From: Phycisphaerae bacterium
Lineage (GTDB): Bacteria; Planctomycetota; Phycisphaerae; Phycisphaerales; SM1A02
DNA: 64,000 bases
Assembly: GCA_002709295.1 (NCBI GenBank)
Contig: PAQL01000026.1
Span: forward strand, 1 to 64,000
Direction: 5' to 3'
The first letter of the stretch is position 1, and every line of letters starts with the position of its first letter. The notes under the pieces are model-generated. The model had not been told where the DNA came from and ran no database searches. It was given only the letters and a program-made list of their open reading frames with translations. A program made the position numbers and the translations under genes. Below, piece by piece: positions 28,400 through 37,971 of the stretch.

Positions 28400-29449
28400 C
28401 TACCTCGCAGGTGACGATCCGGCGACCGGGTAGTCGAAACCGAGCGGGCGACGAAGCTGATGAAGATCCGGATCGTCGATGGCCGCCTTGATCCCGTCTC
28501 CGAGTCTCGATTCGAGTTCCTCCGCGGTTTCGGGGAAGCCGATCCCGAGCCAGCCGGGTTCCATGCCCGCTCGCATCACGACGACCTGCTGATAGAACTC
28601 GACCACGTCACAGTTCGGATCGGAGCAGTCGCCGGGATGTTCGGCCGGTCGACCGGGACAGTCGTTCTCGGGATGCTGCCAGAAGTCACACCGGGCCCGT
28701 CTGGTCTCCCGGGCGATCACCGAAGTCCAGTCGTCGACTCCGAAGATCCCGGGGTGGAGGCGACTGAGACCGAACTGGGTGATGAAGTGGTGGATCTCCT
28801 CGACGATCACGGCGCGACCGTGCCTGTCCGGGCCGTCGGGCACCGGATCCAGCCACCAGGACGGGATCACGATGTCGTAGCCGAGGACACGCTCCAGCCT
28901 CGGCAGCTGTCGTCGTTCCCAGTCCTCGTCATCGACCGGCATCGCCAGCCAGGCCGTCGACCGGTCGGAGAGCAGTTCCACCAGCGCCGGATCGTCGGCC
29001 TCGCCGTCGAGATCCTGGTCGAGCATCTCGGCGAGGACCGCCGCCGCCTGTTCGACGTAGGCCGGAGGCATGCGTTCGTCCGCCGCGAGCAGCACCCCGA
29101 ACGGCATCGCGACCTGCGTCATGCCGGTGTCGCGCAGGGCCGAACGCTCCCGCGCCTCCAGCGGAAGCGACGGGTCGGCGACCTCGTGCATCCGGATCGC
29201 GGCGGGGCCTTCGGTCGATGCATCCTCCGCCGATGACGTCTCGTCGATCCCGGATGCCGGAGGTGGAGTGACGGAACCGCCGTACAGGCCGGCGATCCGA
29301 CCGAGTTCGAAGCCGATCGCGGCTCCGAGAAGGAAAAGGCCGGTCGCGACCGCGACGAGCACGATCCGTCGTCGGATCGGCACCTCCCGGGCGAGGCCCG
29401 CGACGAGGAGGATCCCTCCGATCGTGATGATGAGGACGAACAGGATCAT
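28400..29449 (-). CDS. Membrane-anchored protein of unknown function with EEIHH motif
   Basis: 349 residues. Two N-terminal transmembrane helices (about 4-20 and 29-48) are followed by a large exported domain. An EF-hand-like loop (DQDLDGEADDPALVE) lies at about 145-159. Residues about 217-221 read EEIHH, and four Cys are clustered at about 254-280. I recognise no family. The motif resembles metal-binding EExxH sites but is not the HExxH of known proteases, so a metallohydrolase role is only a guess. It sits 9 bp before the hemolysin III gene. Confidence 0.65.
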   Translation of the reverse strand: MILFVLIITIGGILLVAGLAREVPIRRRIVLVAVATGLFLLGAAIGFELGRIAGLYGGSVTPPPASGIDETSSAEDASTEGPAAIRMHEVADPSLPLEARERSALRDTGMTQVAMPFGVLLAADERMPPAYVEQAAAVLAEMLDQDLDGEADDPALVELLSDRSTAWLAMPVDDEDWERRQLPRLERVLGYDIVIPSWWLDPVPDGPDRHGRAVIVEEIHHFITQFGLSRLHPGIFGVDDWTSVIARETRRARCDFWQHPENDCPGRPAEHPGDCSDPNCDVVEFYQQVVVMRAGMEPGWLGIGFPETAEELESRLGDGIKAAIDDPDLHQLRRPLGFDYPVAGSSPAR

Positions 29450-29608
29450 GGGTGGAGCTCCTCGATCAGCGCGACAATGTTCCGATACCGGCGATTCCGG
29501 TCGTCCACCGGGTGGCCGGGACGATCAGCATTCGCTCCCCGAGGGATGCTGCCGGGAATGGGAGACGTCTCACCCTTCATGCCTCAGGCCGTTCTCTGGA
29601 TCGAGCGA

Positions 29609-30199
29609 TCAGGATCCCGGTGTCGAATCGTCCGGGGGATGACGAAGGTCGTCTTCGGTTCCCTTCTTGCCATCGGGACCGTCGCTGGTCACCACGTGTC
29701 CCGGCCCGCCGTTCGGGTCGGGCTTGACGCGGTAGGCGTTTCCCCACGGGTCGGGGTCGTACAGGCGTGGAGCGAGTCCGGGGTGGGAGGTCGGGGTCAC
29801 CGGGCCGGGGGTCGCCGCACCCGTCCTTGACCCCCCGATCGCCTCGTGGATCTGCGCGGCCTGGTTGGTGGCCTCGATCGATCGTGCCGTGGATCTGGCC
29901 TTGGCGAGGGCGGGGAGGAGAAGCCCGATCATGAGCACGAGAACGAAACCGGCCGCCCCCAGGGCGCCGAGGATCACGCCGACTCGGCCTTTGACGGTCC
30001 GCCCCTTCTGGGTCGCGATGATCGAAACGATCAGACCCGGAAGTGAGAAGATCCAGAGACCGCAGGTCACGACTCCGAGGATCGAGAGCAGCATGCCGAT
30101 CAGGCCGAGGCGGTCTGCAGCATGATCCTCCGTGTCATTCCGGACATCGGGAGCATCGGAGGTCGGTACGTCTGGCGTGAGTGACTGATCTTCGGTCAT
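29609..30199 (-). CDS. Two-helix membrane protein with pseudopilin-like C-terminus
   Basis: 196 residues. Residues about 31-62 and 73-97 are hydrophobic segments of the DUF4190 style (GMLLSILGVVTCGLWIF). Directly after comes LLLPALAKARSTARSIEATN, the helix pattern found just behind the hydrophobic part of planctomycete pilin-like proteins. The end, YDPDPWGNAYRVKPDPNG and SDGPDGKKGTEDD, matches the calcium-binding C-terminus of GspG pseudopilins. A prepilin peptidase cleavage site is not visible. AAGGGA lies 9 nt before the ATG. The role is unknown; it may be a type II secretion or pilus-related protein. Confidence 0.75.
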   Translation of the reverse strand: MTEDQSLTPDVPTSDAPDVRNDTEDHAADRLGLIGMLLSILGVVTCGLWIFSLPGLIVSIIATQKGRTVKGRVGVILGALGAAGFVLVLMIGLLLPALAKARSTARSIEATNQAAQIHEAIGGSRTGAATPGPVTPTSHPGLAPRLYDPDPWGNAYRVKPDPNGGPGHVVTSDGPDGKKGTEDDLRHPPDDSTPGS

Positions 30200-30331
30200 C
30201 GATGGATCCCTTCGAGGATTCTGATCATGCGGTCCGTGGTGAACGGGAGCACACGTGCACGTCACCCACGTGCCTCAGGTCAACGATACCGCCGTCGACC
30301 AGCAGGTGGTACCCCGGGAACCGCGCATGAA

Positions 30332-30363
30332 CAGGGCCCCGCGATCGAGATCGCGGGGCCCTG
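30332..30363 (-). terminator. Strong terminator-like hairpin
   Basis: A perfect 14-bp stem (30332-30345 with 30350-30363) closed by CGAG. It lies 17 nt after the stop of the 93-residue membrane protein gene. No T-run follows, so the activity is likely but not certain. Confidence 0.6.
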
Positions 30364-30380
30364 CTCGACGTCGGTCGGGT

Positions 30381-30662
30381 TCACTTCTCGGCGGTGACCG
30401 CGGTGTTGATCGCAATGGAGCGGATCGCCATCAGCAACTGTCCGTTGCCGGCGAGGAAGAGCCCCATGAGCAGGAGATAGGCGCTGCTGAGGACCTCGGC
30501 GACCTGAAACTCGCCATCGTCGCCACCGATCTCCTGGATGAGGGCGACCGCCACGAGAGCGGCGCCGATGAGCATGGTGACGAAGCCCAGTCCGGTCATG
30601 ACCTGGGCTAGGACGTTGAGCACACCGGTCTTTCCGGCGACATCCTTGGGTGATTCGTTCAT
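30381..30662 (-). CDS. Small two-helix membrane protein, unknown
   Basis: 93 residues. A short charged N-terminus is followed by transmembrane segments at about 22-43 and 58-80, with an acidic loop (EIGGDDGEFQ) between. No family is recognised. GAGG is 6 nt upstream of the ATG. It stands alone between the pseudopilin-like gene and the large exported protein and is followed by a 14-bp hairpin. There is no evidence for its job. Confidence 0.7.
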   Translation of the reverse strand: MNESPKDVAGKTGVLNVLAQVMTGLGFVTMLIGAALVAVALIQEIGGDDGEFQVAEVLSSAYLLLMGLFLAGNGQLLMAIRSIAINTAVTAEK

Positions 30663-30903
30663 CAGTGACCTCGGGGGTTGGTCGGAATGGGACGAGGTCG
30701 ATGACGGATCGACCCTCGATGACGCCTATTTCGGAGATCCGGGTCGTTCTTGTTCAGGATCCGGGGTTTTCAACCAGCGTTCGGGACGATCCCCCCTCGG
30801 AGGTGCCGATTCGAGATCGATGGTTGGTTCCGCCGGGTGGAGGCGAAGGCGTGTCAGCGTGATTCCCCGCAGCCGCTCCGGCCATCGCGATCCGTCGTCG
30901 GAT

Positions 30904-33276
30904 CTAGGGCAGATCGATGTTCTGCAGGATCGCGTCGAAGTTCCAGATCGCGAACTCGAGCGTGGCGGGGTCGGCTCCACCGTCGGGGAACAGGGTGGGC
31001 ACCAGGGTCCGAAGCTGGTCGAAGTCCGCCTGAAGATCGGCATGGAACTGGTTGATCAGGTCGAGGGTCCATGCGGTCCCGCCGAGGAACTCGGGTTCTC
31101 CGGAGAAGCACATGAAGACCTCCGAGCCTCCCAGATCGACCTGGTTGCTGATGGGGGGGTACTGGGTCATCAGGAATGACACGTACGCGGCCGCCAGACC
31201 GGGACTCGCCCCTCGAGCCCCGGTGGCGGTCGTCGTGTACACGTTCGGGACGTCGGTGCCACCGAAACATGGGATCTTCGGGGCCGGATAGGCGCCGTTC
31301 ATGTCGACGTCCACGACCTTGATGTTCCGGGCTCCCCGCGGCAGGCAGTCCAGGGCGCTCGCCACGGGGAGGAAGGGATCACTTCCCTGGTAGAGGGTCG
31401 TCGCGTCGGAGGGAAGGTTCTTTCCGAGGTTGTAGTTCTGCGGATAGGTGAAGTCGTAGCCTTCCGGACCGTAGGTCTCCGGACCGCCGTAGCTTCCGGT
31501 GACGCTGGCGAATTTCACCGGTGGATCGGCGGGGGTGACGCCGGGCAGCGCGGTGCCGTCTCCCGCAAGGCATCGATTGATCTCGGAAAGCGACTGATCC
31601 ACGTCCTCGACGTAGCTCTGCTCGATCGAGAAGATGTCGAAGCCCCGTCCGTCGGCGAGGGCGCTCACCGCATTCATGGTCTCGATGCTGGCGTTCAGCA
31701 CGCATTGCCAGGTCGCGGGGCTGGTCGGAGCGCAGTCGCCCTGGTCACAGCCCCAGGGGCTGCAGCTGGTGTTCGAGTTGTCGGGATGGAAACCGACCAG
31801 AAGGGTCGAGCCGAATCGATCGCGAAGCAGTCCGATGAGTTCCGCGTAGTCGGCGGGCTCCGCGGAATCGGCTCCCGCCGCCCATCGCAGGTGGATCTGC
31901 TCGAGGGAGGGGGCCAGCTTCGCGATCTTCGCCACGTAGGTCGCGAAGCCATCGCGCGAAGGCGGGGGGCTCTCCGCCACCAGGACCCTGATCCAGCCGT
32001 CCGTCCGATCCGTCTCGCAGGTGGAACCCCATCCGGCGAGAAGAAGTCCGAGATCCGTGCTGTCCGTGGTGCCGTCACCATCGAGGTCGCCCGCCGGCGA
32101 TCCCCATCCCTCCAGCAGTCGACCGAGGTCGTTCGGTCCGATCTCTCCATCCCGGTCGAGATCCTCGAGGCAGGTCACCGGCCCGCTGGTCGCCGCCGGC
32201 GTGAGACTGCTGGATGGGACGAACGTCGGATCGACGTCGCCACTCCAGTAGATGCCCGCCCGCATCGGCAGACTTCCCCGGTGGTCGGAGGTGAAGGGAG
32301 GGACCGCGGAGCTGCAGTCGGGCCCGGGGGGGAGGAAGAGCTGGGGTGGATTGTCGTGGGCCGACTGCACGGCATAGGGCATGTCGGTCGCGTAGAACGC
32401 GGGTGTGTCGCCGGAGAGCGATCCGGGGAGCGCCTCGCAGTTGAGGTACTGGCAGTTCGATGGACATCCGTGACCGGAGTACTGCTGGGCGAGGATGCCG
32501 TCGATCAGGGGACGCCCCTCGGCCGAGGCGAGATGCAGGAAGGAGAGCAGATCGATGCGGTCGCCCGCCAGCGCGGTGCGGTCGGTCTGGGAGAGGGTCT
32601 GGTCGAGTTCGAGGAAGGAGAGGAGCTTGTCGTCCGCACGTCCGGCCATCACCTCCGAGAGCTTCCAGCTCGAGGCGGTGGTCTTCTGCAGCACGCTGGC
32701 GGGTACGGGGACGACCTGCATGTCGGCGCCCCCCGGGTCCGTGGCGAGCAGGGTTCGTCCCGCCCAGTTGACCGCGATGATCGCGGCCGCCATCTCGCCG
32801 GGGTCGCCCAGCGGGCCCTCGAAGTCCTGCGTCCACGCGACGTAGCCGCCGCCGTCCGTGGGCACGGCTTCGGATGCCAGCGGGAAGGCATCGCTGCCGA
32901 CCTGTGCGGTGTCGAACACCAGCTGGGCGAAGGCCCGGCGTGCGTCCGCGGTCCCGAGGTCGGGTGCGTTCCTCGTGTTGAACAGGGCCTTCAGTCCGTC
33001 GTTCCAGTCGATCCGACTTCCGCCGTCGGGCCCCATTCCGGCGGTGGTGCCCACGATGCGTCCGCTCGCGGTGAGCGACTGTCGCTGGGCGGAGGTGGTC
33101 GTCCCGATCACCATCACGCCGGCCGGAGCATTGGCGACGTTCGAATCCGTGAAGGAATCGATGAAGTAGGCGAAGTCCGCCGTGGAGGGCGGGGCGGGGT
33201 CCGCATCGACCCCGGCGGCGATCGCGCACGAACCGATCAGTGCGGCGATGAAAGTGCATCCGTCCTGACTGGGCAT
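30904..33276 (-). CDS. Large exported protein with a central dockerin-like pair
   Basis: 790 residues. A hydrophobic signal lies at about 8-22. Residues about 30-360 are a domain I cannot identify. At about 369-420 are two dockerin-like calcium repeats (DLDRDGEIGPNDLGRLLEGWG and DLDGDGTTDSTDLGLLLAGWG style). After these comes a C-terminal domain (430-790) with many Cys and Trp and alternating strands and helices like a TIM-barrel hydrolase, which is unproven. The start 33276 has GGAGG 9 nt upstream; ATGs at 33285 and 33294 would add RF or WRMRF and give a more basic n-region. It lies downstream of ychF on the same strand, with a 251-bp gap. Confidence 0.75.
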   Translation of the reverse strand: MPSQDGCTFIAALIGSCAIAAGVDADPAPPSTADFAYFIDSFTDSNVANAPAGVMVIGTTTSAQRQSLTASGRIVGTTAGMGPDGGSRIDWNDGLKALFNTRNAPDLGTADARRAFAQLVFDTAQVGSDAFPLASEAVPTDGGGYVAWTQDFEGPLGDPGEMAAAIIAVNWAGRTLLATDPGGADMQVVPVPASVLQKTTASSWKLSEVMAGRADDKLLSFLELDQTLSQTDRTALAGDRIDLLSFLHLASAEGRPLIDGILAQQYSGHGCPSNCQYLNCEALPGSLSGDTPAFYATDMPYAVQSAHDNPPQLFLPPGPDCSSAVPPFTSDHRGSLPMRAGIYWSGDVDPTFVPSSSLTPAATSGPVTCLEDLDRDGEIGPNDLGRLLEGWGSPAGDLDGDGTTDSTDLGLLLAGWGSTCETDRTDGWIRVLVAESPPPSRDGFATYVAKIAKLAPSLEQIHLRWAAGADSAEPADYAELIGLLRDRFGSTLLVGFHPDNSNTSCSPWGCDQGDCAPTSPATWQCVLNASIETMNAVSALADGRGFDIFSIEQSYVEDVDQSLSEINRCLAGDGTALPGVTPADPPVKFASVTGSYGGPETYGPEGYDFTYPQNYNLGKNLPSDATTLYQGSDPFLPVASALDCLPRGARNIKVVDVDMNGAYPAPKIPCFGGTDVPNVYTTTATGARGASPGLAAAYVSFLMTQYPPISNQVDLGGSEVFMCFSGEPEFLGGTAWTLDLINQFHADLQADFDQLRTLVPTLFPDGGADPATLEFAIWNFDAILQNIDLP

Positions 33277-33527
33277 GAACCGCATCCTCCACATCGTCCC
33301 GGGTGTTCGAACCGGAGCCGGGACGGCCGCGTCGGCGTCCATCGATGACGACTTCCACCTTAGACGTTCAACCACGCCGATCCTCGGTTTTCGACCAGAA
33401 AAGGCACGTCATGTGGGTTCCCGGCCTCGCGGGGGGATCTGATCCCTCGCCGATGGGATCGGTCCGGGGCCATGGCGGCCGGGACGGAGGTGATCCCGAT
33501 CGGTGACGGGAGATCCGGGTGGGGCCG

Positions 33528-34616
33528 TCACACGTTGAACAGGAAGTGGACGACGTCGCCGTCCTGGACGACGTACTCCTTGCCCTCGCTGCGGAGCTTC
33601 CCGGCCTCGCGGATCGACTTCTCGTTCTTGTATTCGACGAGGTCGTCCACCAGGTAGCACTCGGCCCGGATGAAGCCGCGCTCGAAGTCGCCGTGGATCA
33701 CGCCCGCGGCCTTGGGCGCGGTGTCGCCCTTGCGGATGGTCCAGGCGCGGATCTCCTTCTCCCCTGCGGTGAAGTAGCTCTGCAGACCCAGAAGGTCGTA
33801 GGCGCCGCGGGCGACCACCGCGAGGGCGGGCTCCTCCATCCCGAGGGAGTGGAGCATCTCCAGCTTGTCGTCCTCGTCGAGTTCCGCGAGTTCGCTCTCG
33901 ATCTTCGCGCAGACCACGACCACGCCGCCCCCGTGTTCCGCGGCGTAGGTGCGGACCGCTTCGACCATCGGGCCGGAACCATCGGCATGATCCTCGTCGA
34001 CGTTCGCCACGTAGAGGATCGGCTTGGCGGTGATGAAGCCGAACGAGCGGACCGCCTTCGCCTCCTCGGGGGTGAGGTCCAGGGTCCGCAGCGGCTGCTC
34101 CGCATCGAGGCAGGCCTTGCACTTCTCCAGGACTCCGAGTCTGAACTGGGCGTCCTTGTCACCGGATCTCGCCTGGCGCTGCGCCTTGTCGAGGGAGCCC
34201 TCGACCTGCTCGGCATCGGCGAGAAGCAGTTCGAGGCCGATGATCTCGATGTCGCGGACCGGATCGATCGAGCCCGAGACGTGGACGATGTCGTCGTCCT
34301 CGAAGCACCGTGTCACCTGCAGGAGGGCGTCGACTTCGCGGATGTTCGCGAGGAACTTGTTGCCCAGCCCCTCGCCCTTGCTCGCACCCTCGACGAGGCC
34401 GGCGATGTCCACAAGTCGCAGGGCGGCGGGGATGACCTTCTTCGTCTCGATGTGCTGGTTGATCACCTTGAGGCGGGGATCCGGAACGCTCACCACGCCG
34501 ACATTCGGTTCGATCGTGCAGAACGGATAGTTCTGCGCCTCGATGCCGGCGGCGGTGAGGGCGTTGAAGAGGGTGCTCTTGCCGACGTTCGGGAGGCCGA
34601 CGATGCCGCATTCCAT
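33528..34616 (-). CDS. ychF: Ribosome-associated GTP/ATPase YchF
   Basis: 362 residues. The nucleotide-binding loop GLPNVGKST is at 7-15, with [26 protein letters not shown], the coiled-coil and the C-terminal TGS domain ending in [15 protein letters not shown]. YchF is an Obg-related but ATP-preferring factor linked to translation and stress. The N-terminus [10 protein letters not shown] is diagnostic, with AGGA about 9 nt upstream. It is divergent from the metallo-beta-lactamase-fold gene. Confidence 0.97.
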   Translation of the reverse strand: MECGIVGLPNVGKSTLFNALTAAGIEAQNYPFCTIEPNVGVVSVPDPRLKVINQHIETKKVIPAALRLVDIAGLVEGASKGEGLGNKFLANIREVDALLQVTRCFEDDDIVHVSGSIDPVRDIEIIGLELLLADAEQVEGSLDKAQRQARSGDKDAQFRLGVLEKCKACLDAEQPLRTLDLTPEEAKAVRSFGFITAKPILYVANVDEDHADGSGPMVEAVRTYAAEHGGGVVVVCAKIESELAELDEDDKLEMLHSLGMEEPALAVVARGAYDLLGLQSYFTAGEKEIRAWTIRKGDTAPKAAGVIHGDFERGFIRAECYLVDDLVEYKNEKSIREAGKLRSEGKEYVVQDGDVVHFLFNV

Positions 34617-34784
34617 GGTTGATTTCCTGACCGGGGGGGCGTTCGAAAGGGGGGAGGATCGTACTCGGAGAAGGCTTCCCCTCGCCGGTCCGCCCGCCGG
34701 AACCCCGCTTCGGGCTTGACCGACCCCTCCCGGGTCGGGATCCTGACGGTTCCCGACCCTTCGAACCCCCCTCCGGTCATCATC

Positions 34785-35462
34785 ATGCCAGTCAACATCC
34801 GCTTCCTCGGCCATGCGGCCTTCTCCATCAGTGACGGCACCCACACCGTGCTCGTCGATCCCTTCATCACCGGCAACCCCCAGTCCGAGGCCGCGGGGAT
34901 CACCGCCGATTCCCTGGAGGCGACCCACATCGCCCTCACCCACGGCCACGAGGACCACGTCGGTGACACGGTCGCGATCGCCGAACGGACCGGAGCGACG
35001 GTGTTCGCCGGGTTCGAGCTCTGCAACCTTCTCGGCGAGCAGGGGGTCGCGAATCTGGAGCCGGCCAATCCCGGGGGTGGTGTCGGCATGCCCTTCGGGC
35101 GACTGGCGCTGACCTTCGCCTACCACTCCTCCAGCTTCCAGGGTCGCTACACGGGGATGCCGGCGGGGCTTCTGATCACCATGGGAGGCCGGACCGTCTA
35201 TCACTGCGGGGATACCGGACTCTTCGGCGACATGAAGCTGATCGGTGAGATCCACAATCCCGATGTCGCGATCGTTCCGATCGGGGACCGGTTCACCATG
35301 GGCCCCGCGGACGCGACCCGGGCCGCCGAGATGATCGGAGCGGGGATCGCCATTCCCTGCCACTGGAACACCTGGCCGCTCATCGAGCAGGACTCCGCGA
35401 CGTTCCGCCCCTCGGGGGTGGAGGTCCGCATCCTCGAGCCCGGGGGAGCCACGGAAGTCTGA
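34785..35462 (+). CDS. Metallo-beta-lactamase-fold hydrolase (UPF0173 type)
   Basis: 225 residues. The metal motif is [10 protein letters not shown] (HxHxDH), with later [21 protein letters not shown] and CHWNTWP. The family is a conserved metal-dependent hydrolase (UPF0173/YtkL-like) whose natural substrate is not established. The ATG at 34785 gives the conserved start [11 protein letters not shown] possible -35 TTGACC at 34716-34721 lies in the gap shared with ychF. It ends 58 bp before mrdA. Confidence 0.9.
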   Translation: MPVNIRFLGHAAFSISDGTHTVLVDPFITGNPQSEAAGITADSLEATHIALTHGHEDHVGDTVAIAERTGATVFAGFELCNLLGEQGVANLEPANPGGGVGMPFGRLALTFAYHSSSFQGRYTGMPAGLLITMGGRTVYHCGDTGLFGDMKLIGEIHNPDVAIVPIGDRFTMGPADATRAAEMIGAGIAIPCHWNTWPLIEQDSATFRPSGVEVRILEPGGATEV

Positions 35463-35520
35463 TTCCCGGCCCGGACTTGTGCCCCCGGGCGGGGTTCGGT
35501 CGATATGGTTCGATGGGATC

Positions 35521-37971
35521 ATGCGACCACCCAGCGGCCAATCCGATCATGGCATCACTCCCTTCCAGGTGAGACTGGTGGTGGTGTCGGCTCTCTTCGC
35601 GGCGGTGATCCTCGGTCTCGGCTGGCAGCTCCGCAGGCTGACCGCCGACGATGCCTGGCGAAGTTCGGCCGAGAAGGTCCTCTCAAGAAGCGAGTACGTC
35701 CCCACGATCCGGGGTTCGATCCTCGATCGGTCGGGTCGCCCGCTCGCAGTCGAGTCGGCGAGCATGTCCTTCGAGGCTCATTTCGAGACCATCACCGGAG
35801 ACTGGTCCTACCGCCAGGCCCGTCGTGATGCCAAGCGGGATCTCGGCGCCGAGGAGTGGAGTCGGCGATCCGAGAGCGGCCGGCACGCCGAGGTGATGGC
35901 GAGGATCGGACCATGGCAGCAGGCGATCGACGAGATCTGGATGGAAGGCGCCCGTCTCGGGGGGATCGATCCCGCCGAGCTTCGTCAGCGACGGGAGGAT
36001 GTGAAGCTGGGCGTGGGTCGTCTTCGGGCGAACATCTGGGAACGTCGTTACAGCAGGCTCGAGGAGCAGTTCGACGACGAGGCCACGGACCGTTTCGAGG
36101 AGGAGCCGATCGCAGAGGAGAAGGGGTTCCATGCGATCGTGGACGGACTCGACTACCGGGACACCTTCTCACTGGTCGAGGCGCTGGACGCGCTGGATCG
36201 AAGGGTCCGTGAGGCCGGCGGTGATCCCGAACGCGATCCCGCATTCCGCATCCGGGCCATCAGCCGTCGTGAGCGGGGTTCCAGTCGCGCCACCGTCATT
36301 ATCGATCGAAGCACCCTTCCGACTCCGATCCGAAGCGACCGACCGCTCGAGATCGAGGTCCGCGGGGTGGCGGACAACATCGTGGGGACCACTCGCGATC
36401 GAGTCACCGCGGAGGACGTCGAACGTCGACCGTTCCGGCGGACGGACGAGGACACCGGACGGGTGACGATCGATCTCACCGGCTACGACGGGCGTTTCCC
36501 GAGTCTGGTCGGCTCCACCGGAATCGAGAGGGAGTTCGATCGGCTGCTGCATGGAGACATCGGCTACCGCGAGGAGAACATCGCGACATCCGAGGTGATC
36601 ATCGACCGGGAGGCGGAGCCGGGCGGAGAAGTCAGGATCGCCCTCGATTCGAATCTGCAGGCCAGGGTTCGTGCGATCCTCGATCCGGACCTCGGCCTGA
36701 TGCAGGCCCAGCAGTGGCAGTACGGGTGGGATCGGAGGGAACGGGAGGCCCGGCCGATGATCGTGGAGGAGGGTTCCGATCTTCACGGTGCGGTGGTGGT
36801 GCTCGATGTCGCCACCGGCGAGACGCTGGCCCTGGTCTCGACCCCGACCATGGTCGATCTGGAACTCTCGGATCGAGACTTCGAGCTGCTGCTCATGCCG
36901 GCTCCCGAGGCGGATGGGATCGACGAGGAGGAGGCGGATCGACGAAGACGGAGGTTCGCGGATCTCTCCGCGGAGGATCGCAGTCGTCGCGAGGAACTCA
37001 TCCGACTGGCGCCGTTCCGCAACCGGGCCATCGCCACCGAATACGCACCCGGCTCGATCGTCAAGCCGCTGGTCTACGTGGGTGGCGTTGAGAACGGGGT
37101 GCTTCGCATCGACGAGACGATCGAGTGCAAGGGCTACATCCGAGGCAGCGAGGAGGACGACCTCCAGCCTCGATGCTGGGGATGGCGCCCTCGTCGCGGT
37201 CTGTTCACCAGGCACGGCGTGCTCGATCCGATCGAGGCGATCTCGAAGAGCTGCAACATCTACTTCTACACCATCGCCGATCGACTCGGTCCCGGTCGAG
37301 TCCATGACTGGTACGTCGAATGCGGTCTCGAGGCGGAGGACCGGCCCGGGCTGAAGCAGGGTCTCGACGGCACCTTCGACGAGGGACTGGTCGAGGGCGA
37401 GATCGACCGGATGATCGTGGGGATCGGCCAGGGTCCCGTTGCATGGACCCCGCTTCACGCCGCGACCGCCTATGCACGACTGGCGATGAACGGGGCCGGG
37501 ATCCGACCCACCCTGGTGCTGGATGTCGAGGAGGATGGATCGCCGTCCTCGGGCACCTGGAATCCCCGTGCGGTCTCGATCGCTCTGGAGGGCATGCTCG
37601 CCTCGGCACGTGAGGGGACTGCCAACGCGATCCAGCGGACCTCCCTCGACGGCCCGGCCGAACCGCTGCTCGACTTCCCCGATCTGGGCCGGGCCCGTCC
37701 CACGGTCTGGGCGAAGACCGGGACCGCACAGGTCGCTGATCGAGCCTCGCACGCCTGGTACGCAGGTCTGGTGGCACCTGCGGGTGAGACGAGGCCTCGC
37801 TACGCCTTCGCGGTGATCGTGGAACACGGCAATTCAGGCGGCGCCGCCGCGGGACCGGTCGCCGCCCAGGTGATCAGGGCTCTGGCGGCGGAGGGGTATC
37901 TCGGCGAGGAGGCACGTCGAGCCGGTGGAGCCGCGCCGGTCCGGTGGCATGACGAGATCGAGGTTCCGTGA
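35521..37971 (+). CDS. mrdA: Penicillin-binding protein 2, long form
   Basis: 816 residues. It has one N-terminal transmembrane helix (about 18-36) and [13 protein letters not shown] at the pedestal domain. The transpeptidase motifs are Ser512 in GSIVKP (SxxK, K515), SCN (577-579) and KTG (732-734). It crosslinks peptidoglycan for cell elongation with RodA, which follows by a 4-nt GTGA overlap. The N-terminal pedestal carries about 200 extra residues rich in Arg and Glu. mreB, mreC and mreD, often upstream, are not in the window. Peptidoglycan synthesis genes in planctomycetes vary, so this supports a walled cell. Confidence 0.93.
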   Translation: MRPPSGQSDHGITPFQVRLVVVSALFAAVILGLGWQLRRLTADDAWRSSAEKVLSRSEYVPTIRGSILDRSGRPLAVESASMSFEAHFETITGDWSYRQARRDAKRDLGAEEWSRRSESGRHAEVMARIGPWQQAIDEIWMEGARLGGIDPAELRQRREDVKLGVGRLRANIWERRYSRLEEQFDDEATDRFEEEPIAEEKGFHAIVDGLDYRDTFSLVEALDALDRRVREAGGDPERDPAFRIRAISRRERGSSRATVIIDRSTLPTPIRSDRPLEIEVRGVADNIVGTTRDRVTAEDVERRPFRRTDEDTGRVTIDLTGYDGRFPSLVGSTGIEREFDRLLHGDIGYREENIATSEVIIDREAEPGGEVRIALDSNLQARVRAILDPDLGLMQAQQWQYGWDRREREARPMIVEEGSDLHGAVVVLDVATGETLALVSTPTMVDLELSDRDFELLLMPAPEADGIDEEEADRRRRRFADLSAEDRSRREELIRLAPFRNRAIATEYAPGSIVKPLVYVGGVENGVLRIDETIECKGYIRGSEEDDLQPRCWGWRPRRGLFTRHGVLDPIEAISKSCNIYFYTIADRLGPGRVHDWYVECGLEAEDRPGLKQGLDGTFDEGLVEGEIDRMIVGIGQGPVAWTPLHAATAYARLAMNGAGIRPTLVLDVEEDGSPSSGTWNPRAVSIALEGMLASAREGTANAIQRTSLDGPAEPLLDFPDLGRARPTVWAKTGTAQVADRASHAWYAGLVAPAGETRPRYAFAVIVEHGNSGGAAAGPVAAQVIRALAAEGYLGEEARRAGGAAPVRWHDEIEVP

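Noticed and set aside
33441-33460. GATCCC/GGGATC inverted repeat after ychF
   Set aside because: The stem is only 6 bp with an 8-nt loop, too weak to list as a terminator.
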